Below, in pieces: positions 59,201 to 64,000 of a stretch of DNA of 64,000 nt. The notes below the pieces were generated by a model, which had not been told where the DNA came from, did not search any database, and worked only from the letters and a program-made list of their open reading frames with translations. Where the stretch lies: assembly GCA_030849065.1 (NCBI GenBank), contig JASAON010001654.1, forward strand, positions 124,001 to 188,000, given 5' to 3'. Both the position numbers and the translations under genes were made by a program. This DNA comes from Jaenimonas drosophilae. Lineage: Eukaryota; Euglenozoa; Kinetoplastea; Trypanosomatida; Trypanosomatidae. Position 1 is the first letter of the stretch, and each line of letters begins with the position of its first letter.

Positions 59201-61993
59201 CATCTGCCTGCTTCCACAACTACACAGGCAAGAACTGTTGACGTTCGCGGGGAACTAGACTTTGGAACCCATTCACATCGGCTTACTGCCACTGCGGGGC
59301 AGGAGGTGGCCCTTCGTGTTGTGATCTCGGTGATTGACCCCGAGCCTGGGCAAACCCTGCAACAGTCGCTCCCGTCCCTGCTGGAGCAGTTCGTGACTGT
59401 AGTGATTGTTGATGAGAACATTCCCACCAGCCAAAGTATAACGCGCATGAGTGTAACCCTCACCGATGACTGTCCTCCAGCGTACCTCTTAGCCGATCAA
59501 CCATCAACTGGGTGCTTTGTGGGAGACGCGAGTATTTCTGCAGCACCTACTCCAGGACTACCTGAGCTATCCATCACCGCTAGTACAGCAGGGCCCGCGG
59601 TCCAATCCGTGGAGGGGACACCAATGGATTCCACCGCCTTCACGGCAGATGGCACTCGACGCGTGGGAGGTGGGGCTGAAGGAGGCTGCGCTACCCCACT
59701 GATGGAGTACGTCACAACCAACTCGCCGCATGCGCCATCTACTGAACACCCTGCCCTGGCACTTCTCAATTGTCATTCAGTACCGGGCTGTGTTGGGGCA
59801 TACTCGGCAAGCTTCTCCTTTGCGAAGGAGGATACTCCCAACGCCGATATTCAGATTCGCAACCTATTCAGCAATACTCCAGTGGAGTATACCGTATCAA
59901 TCATCTCCCAAGGACCACAAACTTGGCTCCTGCTGCCATCTTCTTCTGGAGTGCTTGAAGGGGGTGAAACTCAACCGCTCCGGCTGAACATCCTATCCAG
60001 TGATGTCGGATCGTTCATGGGTTATGTGGAAATCCGTAACAACGCAAGGCGCGAAGAAGTGATGTATCTGCGACTCTCTGCGGAGATTTTCGTGACAAGT
60101 TCCGGTGATGGACTGTTTGAGTTCATCGCCACGTCCAATGGGCAACGAGTGGCCATCAACGCCGCTCACTCCATTTCTATGGGACACCTCTACGGGCAGG
60201 GAACCTCCCGGGCTTGTGTTACCCTCGAGATAGCAAACAAGTCCAATGTAGCTCTGGAATTCCCCGTATCCGTTGTTCAGCCATTTCACATTGAGGTGAA
60301 GCCGGTGCAAGAGACAATTCCCATGGTCTCATTTCACGCACGCCACGAGAGCATCGCTGATGGACCTCGCCGGAGCGGTACGTTTACCGATCCTCTGTCA
60401 GAAGATGGAGGCATAGCTCCCCGTGCAACTCTTGATGAAGTGCCTCGTGCAGGCACATCTTCCGCACTGGCTTCTGTTGCTCATCCGTTAGACCTAGGAA
60501 GCGAGCTGTTGACTCAACGGCGAACCTCCGGAGAGGTGCTGGCTCCGGTGGAAACGCAGTTGGTTGTGTGTCACATTCACGGTGTTCCTACCAATAGTGG
60601 GCAAAAGTACATCGTTGTTGATCCAAATTCGCGTGTTCGACTGGCCTTTGTGCTGAATTGTCTGGAGGTTAGAATCCCACGTGGTTTTGGTGCCATGTGT
60701 GAAGCTGACGTAGTCTTCAAGTGTAAGCAAGCGCGTGATGCAAACTATACTTTCCACGCCAAGTTTGAGATCTTTCCTCCAACCTTCGATGTCGCCCGTG
60801 AGTATCACATATTTGCCTCACGCACCCTGTTTTCGTACGCCATGGAGACCCATGAAAGTCGTGCGCATGATCATCTCACTGGATCGAGTCCTGATGGAAG
60901 TGTGGTGCAGGTCTGGATCAACAATCAACTGGATCGCCCACAGACTGTGGCCTTCCGCACGCAGTCGCCAGTCCTTTACGTGACGGCCGTAATATCCGAA
61001 GGGGCCGTGGACGAGGCTGCCCTCGCCGTGGCACGTGGCCGTCTCCAGGAAGCCTCACAGCGTAACGCCATTAACAGCCTCTCTGCGGCACAATTGGAAC
61101 TTCCCCCACTTGCTGCGGGCTGTTTCCTCATTCGACTGGATCAACAGCGAGCTGCAGTCATGCTAAACTTGGATAAGGACAACGGTCGTTCACCAATCCT
61201 CTGTGAGCATGCTTTTGTGTTGAATGCACACAATCCACGGGAGCGCGTGAAGCTGGATTTCCACCTGCTCTCATCTCAAACGGCTGGTGCCCCACAAAAT
61301 CCCGCAGACTGGTCCACCACAGATGCCACCAAATCCAGTATTTCCATCGCATTGTTGCCCATGCGGAACCCTGACCAGCGAATTAGTGAACACTACATCG
61401 TTCGATTTGCCCAACGCTTCTCACAGACGTTGTCACAGTGCTCGGATCGTTTGCTCATGATACCGCGGCGGCTGGAGCTAGCTCTGTCGGAGACGACTAA
61501 GTCAGCCACCACATCCAAGGCCATTAGCGAATCCAGCTTCACGGCGGAGGAGGAGCTGCCGACAACGCGTCGTGGGGTTAGGACAGAGACCAGTGATGAT
61601 GTGGGAAGAGGTGCGCGGGGACTCATGACGTCGGATTCCGGCCAGAGGGTGGCAGGACTGAACGAGGGAGAAGACCAGCTCATGTTGTTCTCTGCGATGC
61701 GTCAGACTCTCGCGGAGCTACTGATTGACCTAACCTGGCTAGTGGATGAGTTGGTGTGGTACTCCATCGAGCTCCGTAACTCACGCTTGATGGACGGATA
61801 TTGCAAGTTTCTTGCGGCAACAGTGGCAAATCATCCAGTAATGCGGTCATGGAAGAAGCAGCGGGGTGGAGTCGCAGCCGTGGAGGAACAGCGCTACTTG
61901 ACGCAGTATCTCGCCACGCTAGAGGCTCTTCCATGTATCCAGGCAGAGGAAAAGTCGAAGACCTATAGTCGTCGTACAGAAGGTACTGAGTAG
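53276..61993 (+). CDS. Giant ASH/hydin-like Ig-repeat protein, probably axonemal (2905 aa)
   Basis: 2905 aa in one uninterrupted frame. It begins ISVSPTSIEFEDVAVNDIPSYRTIKISN, the characteristic start of an ASH (ASPM-SPD-2-Hydin)/MSP Ig-like domain, and the same pattern (P..v.FG.v..g....tv.l.N.s..p) recurs many times, for example LDSSLDFGDVYRGIKT, VTPTSVNFGDCLVGQRKQYTLKLENRS, KNFGEVNIGVRRTTKI, PSVVDLGIVSQAETEDR. A charged coiled coil lies near residues 895-945. The C-terminal 130 residues are helical with Trp. ASH proteins of this size are typically structural parts of motile flagella, such as HYDIN in the central pair or CFAPs. No CH domain is seen. It is the first gene of the rightward unit. 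GC rises from about 40-45 percent at the 5' end to over 60 percent at the 3' end. Confidence 0.85.
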   Translation: MISVSPTSIEFEDVAVNDIPSYRTIKISNSEPTEVSIQLSSSTPLLKFQLRNENYELQRNGTLGDKTACYNEMFDMIGLIDTVHLKPLGIVEVVVWFRAEPSAFLHAGTQSPTVLSGIIQLAVTSVPRLSSSTVVSEGHLPLFLHAVRSEVFSIAFSVGVFVSLLQVSKPELQITTHPNTRAVMNFSVTNASCRPLTFVVRNQMLPLKGIDFGLYESDRFEEPKFGHRMLLDAHASMNLSVLAHTKSSATQQYQTTLQCENLRDCRNTTQIPVTVDCAESHGDLVKILDSSLDFGDVYRGIKTMVNVSVVNIDGRDDGVLHLGSLHRKRCEGVVMMMSGDSPVDEIRIFSQKGPQSICIRYQPDSGQKEPAKVKFDLELLVSSVDGCRSQRAVLRCTATLYTSSVVVTPTSVNFGDCLVGQRKQYTLKLENRSPLPGSVVVEIRSKIISIDGAAARHNSSGSRETREEFVIAPSSSLPITLRIAPQRVNPTYRKQLTIINQFNPSDDPQIVNIESNNMAPSEAKLHNELYSWELCDDESLNERGPLQLRAITSVPLIIPYNARSKVDRPITLTIQTTSPEIAVFCAADPARADLDSAALEMRSFCVFGDTEEVSKVMSGPLDAVDKAKQKLIQHLREMVVISRRFVLGPFGSLRIYALIVRQTVAKEPLSKEDGLTVEVEGVEAPRFVRLSYRLCSTFFELSGQKTKNFGEVNIGVRRTTKIPVNNRCESVLYLRIVKSKSVTAGHLRIENSDQRSIILIVRPFATREVELTFHPGIKGKFEEKIHVSNILNPDNSFEVTVKATVTKADTFDVSPDSWSFSNVLVSTGEEGSTRIGARFTVTNTSTAQRDVRMRVDTSGCSACDSDTDAPSIHFEGVDAKVQLEMELCGSSAGSPHKLEEQIEKLEQKLKIYERKKKVEKMEAARKRIEILKRELNGGEVNMESTPDHDLSETDDDTAPTRPRVPAPKFHSHLLRDGVVLPRMSAGESVVLTFVLVCSRLPAEFLPALQTSTINIMLYEAEDQEVNRIIPIDITLVRPEGESGSPTAPAAHDHPVVSTPTRKLLTSTDSLAKSNLRLRIELGDLGLIATTTFMEHQLLVLRNCIVNDVTEFVISASSLSCCDTSIVILEPRRCGGPPTSHTPLDARFQFFPRNGIVDSRNGLRIKVECTPRSVGPQKYFIPVKNLQNASDVRYIVVDLNPTEEEEQIVAEPKLLVFPDVITPCNFDCHDAQLVLIRSRFLFPHALLIRSNRPSQVLLFEDPRCTVPLSNPIQRTFVRETIRVYVVFRPSPKSMNSSARTLRAGILIEAIARGDDQLSVLGRLTVPVSVQVGCGLLRVPSTAVDVGSLSPSEHSATVSLVVRNTSTAYKIRAKFSHASPYVSFPTREDDFGCILQPNEERRVAAVLHMPHPGFFHETVVVENGSCLQDPIAVTISALRQDEAISAVFPVSHAGHAVDSLSLSTAALAWSEDGALRLFNNPTSKSLIIHNHSSRDVLLGCECSFPTVMGPTEHGTMRLRAHRAQNVSFSLSDVPDINPDSITKLLNFELVKLHTTAKVNVVSVADDRSHAMAGQCVLLIPLQISLATSGFHADPSVVDLGIVSQAETEDRVINITLRNLSPWLPLHLRVVCPPILRFPGTTIEIPAGETRVIDATVLLRLLPSQGPFTHVAHFLNEMNPENEMSVRITGKSYRKMFQLSAENQKGNSLSLSALHVHHEATMPSILSELKLNISGTVQSLEADIDVHLTEELKGLLELQLLSYDATPLTTHVVLNSDQRGRTGGDNDPSVGSSTSSGGQGGSRKAQPSQLDHQYVTIRLRCVLLRDNDLASLVNHFTTYQKKQAMKETWTFDRISSVDRNRHTMESSSKWIGSVVAAGPSLDEEYHIFAQLDPFSTFSAPSKMDLKLYTCSTPVGSGSAQRSRIVCAGTLPAKNICHSYATELRVLVLVSEHLAIPVDVHVCCDHDTMGCTHFTNSINHLPASTTTQARTVDVRGELDFGTHSHRLTATAGQEVALRVVISVIDPEPGQTLQQSLPSLLEQFVTVVIVDENIPTSQSITRMSVTLTDDCPPAYLLADQPSTGCFVGDASISAAPTPGLPELSITASTAGPAVQSVEGTPMDSTAFTADGTRRVGGGAEGGCATPLMEYVTTNSPHAPSTEHPALALLNCHSVPGCVGAYSASFSFAKEDTPNADIQIRNLFSNTPVEYTVSIISQGPQTWLLLPSSSGVLEGGETQPLRLNILSSDVGSFMGYVEIRNNARREEVMYLRLSAEIFVTSSGDGLFEFIATSNGQRVAINAAHSISMGHLYGQGTSRACVTLEIANKSNVALEFPVSVVQPFHIEVKPVQETIPMVSFHARHESIADGPRRSGTFTDPLSEDGGIAPRATLDEVPRAGTSSALASVAHPLDLGSELLTQRRTSGEVLAPVETQLVVCHIHGVPTNSGQKYIVVDPNSRVRLAFVLNCLEVRIPRGFGAMCEADVVFKCKQARDANYTFHAKFEIFPPTFDVAREYHIFASRTLFSYAMETHESRAHDHLTGSSPDGSVVQVWINNQLDRPQTVAFRTQSPVLYVTAVISEGAVDEAALAVARGRLQEASQRNAINSLSAAQLELPPLAAGCFLIRLDQQRAAVMLNLDKDNGRSPILCEHAFVLNAHNPRERVKLDFHLLSSQTAGAPQNPADWSTTDATKSSISIALLPMRNPDQRISEHYIVRFAQRFSQTLSQCSDRLLMIPRRLELALSETTKSATTSKAISESSFTAEEELPTTRRGVRTETSDDVGRGARGLMTSDSGQRVAGLNEGEDQLMLFSAMRQTLAELLIDLTWLVDELVWYSIELRNSRLMDGYCKFLAATVANHPVMRSWKKQRGGVAAVEEQRYLTQYLATLEALPCIQAEEKSKTYSRRTEGTE

Positions 61994-62139
61994 TAGCAGT
62001 GCATGAAATGCCCTTTCCCACTACTCACTGCAGTGGGATGTTGACGAGGTGGAACAGTATATTGAGAATGCCAGGCACATGTGAACACCAAGTGAAGTTT
62101 GCGCGGCAATCTGTACATGATGGCAATATCCCCCCCCCT

Positions 62140-62163
62140 ATTTTCTTCTTTTCGTTGTGGTAG
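62140..62163 (+). promoter_or_regulatory. Polypyrimidine tract and predicted trans-splice acceptor for the TPR gene
   Basis: CTATTTTCTTCTTTTCGTTG then GTGGTAG with the G at 62163, preceded by a C-run near 62130-62138. The ATG at 62197 follows after 33 nt. Confidence 0.6.
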
Positions 62164-62196
62164 CTCTTTCATAGACTTGAGGAAACAGTGGCAACA

Positions 62197-63549
62197 ATGT
62201 CGAACAGTGCAGTCGACCGTTCCGCCTTCATGCGCATGATGGGCATTTCAGAGGATGATGTGGCCGAGCCGGATTCTGCCAAGGCAGCGCCAATGAAGGC
62301 AGCAGCTTCCACTCGTTCCACGACGAACTCGATCCCACCGCGCAAGCATCTTGCCACTGCTTCTTCCATGTCTTCAGCAGGCCTCACCTGCTCTGAGCTG
62401 GGAGGATCGACAAACACCAACACGGAATCTAAGCGCCGTGCGTTTCTTGCTGAAATGGGGCTGGATGAGAACATGCACGCATCGCACTCTGCTGCTCAGC
62501 CCACTTGGTCTGACGAAGTTCCCACTCGTTCTGCTGGACTGAGCGGAAGCGTGAAGTTCACCATGCCTTCGAGTGGTGGCGGTGGTGGTGCGAAGGCCCA
62601 GCCGCGCAAGAGTGGGCCGGAGCAATTGAAGGCCGATGGCAATGCCGCCTTTGAGGCTGGCAAGTTTGCAGAGGCCATTCGCTGCTACTCAGCAGCCATC
62701 GACACCACCCAAAACAGCTACTCTCCCTTTGACGAGTTTGCCCCACAGGTGGACACCGTCCTCCTTGCTGCCCTCTTCAGCAACCGCTCCGCATCGTACC
62801 TTCAAGGTGCCAAGACCGTTGGTGGCTCTCCTGAAAATGCCTATGATCATGCCCTATTTGATGCCGATCAGGCGGTGGCAACGCGGCCCAGCTGGTTCAA
62901 GGGCTACTCTCGTCAGGGTGATGCCCACTTCAAGCTTCAACATTATGTACAGGCGGCGGAGGCATATGAGATGGCCCTCCACCTCGAACCAGGCAACGCA
63001 AGCGTATCTCGTGCGCTGGCAGAGTCCAAGGAGCGTGCCAAACAGGACAGCCAAGAGAAGTGGCAGGCACGCCGCCAGGCGCGAAAGATGGCGCACTCCA
63101 AGAACAGCCTCAACAATAGCCTCACCTCGTCGCAGCCACTGGCTCCTCCCGCTCGTAGCAATCTCACCCGGTCGAACCAGGCCGCAGCTGCGAGTGCTGC
63201 TCTTCGAGAGGGAACCGCACCAAGCGGCAACTCTCGAGCGATGTGGAATCAACTCAAGACGGAAGTGGAGCAAACGGCGAATGCCCCCACCGGTGATGAT
63301 TACCGCCGTCAGCAGCTGGAGAAGTATCGCGTTCAAAAGGAGAGCCGCTCTTCAACCTATTCATCCGGCAGCCACGAAGCCTCTGGCGCCTCGTCGAGCC
63401 GGGCTAATCTGGCCAACACCTCCAGCAGCTACTCTAGTGTTCGTGGCAAGCGGGATATCCCAGAGGAGTTCTCAAGCGATGCGGCAAGCGCCTACCAGCA
63501 GCAGCTCCTCGAGAAGTACCGTCAGAAGCGAAGTGGAGGACGGTCATGA
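62197..63549 (+). CDS. TPR protein, STI1/co-chaperone-like
   Basis: 450 aa, starting at the ATG at 62197. A disordered N-terminus with MMGISEDD and EMGLDENMH short helices (two similar acidic motifs, around residues 10-20 and 85-95) is followed by a clear TPR array at about 140-260: EQLKADGNAAFEAGKFAEAIRCYSAAI, LLAALFSNRSASYLQ, AVATRPSWFKGYSRQGDAHFKLQHYVQAAEAYEMAL. The clamp-type residues (K..GN, N, K..R) resemble HSP70/HSP90-binding TPRs of STI1, TTC or SGT proteins. After an Ala/Ser-rich linker, a motif Y..Q.LEKYR..K occurs twice (near 365-378 and 430-443). A cytosolic co-chaperone or assembly factor is likely; the partner is unknown. Confidence 0.8.
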   Translation: MSNSAVDRSAFMRMMGISEDDVAEPDSAKAAPMKAAASTRSTTNSIPPRKHLATASSMSSAGLTCSELGGSTNTNTESKRRAFLAEMGLDENMHASHSAAQPTWSDEVPTRSAGLSGSVKFTMPSSGGGGGAKAQPRKSGPEQLKADGNAAFEAGKFAEAIRCYSAAIDTTQNSYSPFDEFAPQVDTVLLAALFSNRSASYLQGAKTVGGSPENAYDHALFDADQAVATRPSWFKGYSRQGDAHFKLQHYVQAAEAYEMALHLEPGNASVSRALAESKERAKQDSQEKWQARRQARKMAHSKNSLNNSLTSSQPLAPPARSNLTRSNQAAAASAALREGTAPSGNSRAMWNQLKTEVEQTANAPTGDDYRRQQLEKYRVQKESRSSTYSSGSHEASGASSSRANLANTSSSYSSVRGKRDIPEEFSSDAASAYQQQLLEKYRQKRSGGRS

Positions 63550-63651
63550 GCCACGGAACTTTCATCTGTCGCTCTGCGCATCTTCACCCCCTCTCTGGTG
63601 GATGTGGAAGGATGAGGTGGTTGGTGGAGAAAACTGAAGAGCCATTTGGTT

Positions 63652-63671
63652 GTTGTTTCGCATTTTGTTAG
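63652..63671 (+). promoter_or_regulatory. Predicted trans-splice acceptor for the right-edge gene
   Basis: T-rich TTGTTGTTTCGCATTTTGTTAG with the G at 63671. The mRNA would begin at 63672; the next ATG pair (63678) opens a six-codon upstream frame ending TGA at 63695, before the main ATG at 63702. Confidence 0.45.
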
Positions 63672-63701
63672 ACTCCAATGATGGATTCCCATTGAGCTCA
63701 C

Positions 63702-64000
63702 ATGGTGAGCGTGTACGTGCTCAGAGTAGACGCCAACCTTCACGTCACTGTGCTGGCTGCATGGACCACGCAAGTGCGTGAGAATACAGTAGAAGCAACC
63801 ATCTTGACTGGTGTCTCTGTGCACGGAAAAAAGGAGCTCCTGGATGGCACTGAGGTAGCGAGAAATATCAAAAATACAATTCGCCTGGCTGACGGGAATA
63901 GGCATCGCTCGTTATGCGGCTGCACGCACAGCGGAGAGAGGCAGGTGGCTCCGCCCTTCGGCGGAGCTGCGTTCCAGCGTTCTATCTACATCAATGGCAC
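63702..64000 (+). CDS. Unrecognised protein, N-terminal part only (cut by window edge)
   Basis: The plus-strand frame from the ATG at 63702 is open to the end of the window (99 complete codons). It starts MVSVYVLRVDANLHVTVLAAW with alternating hydrophobic and polar residues, then AWTTQVRENTVEATILTGVSV and DGTEVARNIKNTIRLADG, a mixed alpha/beta texture. A Gly/Cys/Arg-rich stretch follows. No family recognised from this fragment. Orientation and spacing fit the plus-strand cluster, and a splice signal precedes it. A minus-strand frame over the same region is longer but would oppose the cluster direction. Confidence 0.5.
   Translation, partial: MVSVYVLRVDANLHVTVLAAWTTQVRENTVEATILTGVSVHGKKELLDGTEVARNIKNTIRLADGNRHRSLCGCTHSGERQVAPPFGGAAFQRSIYING

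Noticed and set aside
62636..63637. 333-codon plus-strand frame overlapping the TPR gene
   Set aside because: Out-of-frame shadow (Arg/Pro-rich) of a gene with clear TPR motifs.
63522..63905. 127-codon minus-strand frame at the right edge
   Set aside because: Opposes the plus-strand cluster and lacks recognisable features; the plus frame from 63702 with a splice signal is preferred.

Overview
The window looks like a nuclear chromosome segment of a kinetoplastid protist (Euglenozoa: Kinetoplastea). The sequence shows about 32 intronless genes in two long head-to-tail clusters. Many start codons are preceded by a pyrimidine-rich tract and then an AG, the layout expected for spliced-leader trans-splicing. 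One gene (15131-17434) encodes a two-zinc-finger plus OB-fold protein of the KREPA1 type, a family known only from the kinetoplastid mitochondrial RNA-editing complex. I cannot name the species; overall GC is moderate, roughly 50-58 percent in most genes.

Layout. From the left edge to about 52.77 kb every gene I accept lies on the minus strand. In transcription order (right to left) the recognisable ones are a membrane-anchored MAPKKK-like kinase, a possible RRM protein, a tandem pair of identical 122-aa proteins, a multi-span membrane protein, a protein with dsRBD-like repeats, an Ala/Gly-rich protein, a 1400-aa disordered protein, a small presequence-like protein, glycerate kinase, an unrecognised 512-aa protein, a SnoaL/NTF2-like protein, an SLX9-like ribosome biogenesis factor, a 1684-aa disordered protein, VDAC, a possible second beta-barrel, a rhomboid protease, KREPA1, UBC9, the TRM7 methyltransferase, proteasome RPN6, CK2 alpha, an unrecognised mitochondrial-type protein, an SLC35B-like transporter, exosome RRP46, a SNAP-like protein and a type II membrane glycosyltransferase cut by the left edge. 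From 53.28 kb the genes are on the plus strand: a 2905-aa protein with ASH/hydin-like Ig repeats, a TPR protein and a gene cut by the right edge.

The two clusters diverge from a compact strand-switch region (52767-53275). In kinetoplastids such regions are RNA polymerase II start sites. This one has G-tracts of 12 and 19 on the plus strand and two C6 tracts on the left, so G-runs face outward on both coding strands. Base composition is AT-richer around the switch and recovers with distance, including within the single 8.7-kb reading frame on the right.

As usual for kinetoplastids, neighbouring genes do not form functional operons. The window mixes housekeeping functions: RNA processing and modification, SUMO and proteasome, mitochondrial outer membrane and RNA editing, signalling, glycosylation and transport, and the flagellum. 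I saw no rRNA, CRISPR array, insertion sequence or convincing tRNA. The items most worth a second look are the strand-switch architecture, the CDS-bounded tandem duplication, the dsRBD-like repeat protein and the candidate second beta-barrel beside VDAC.
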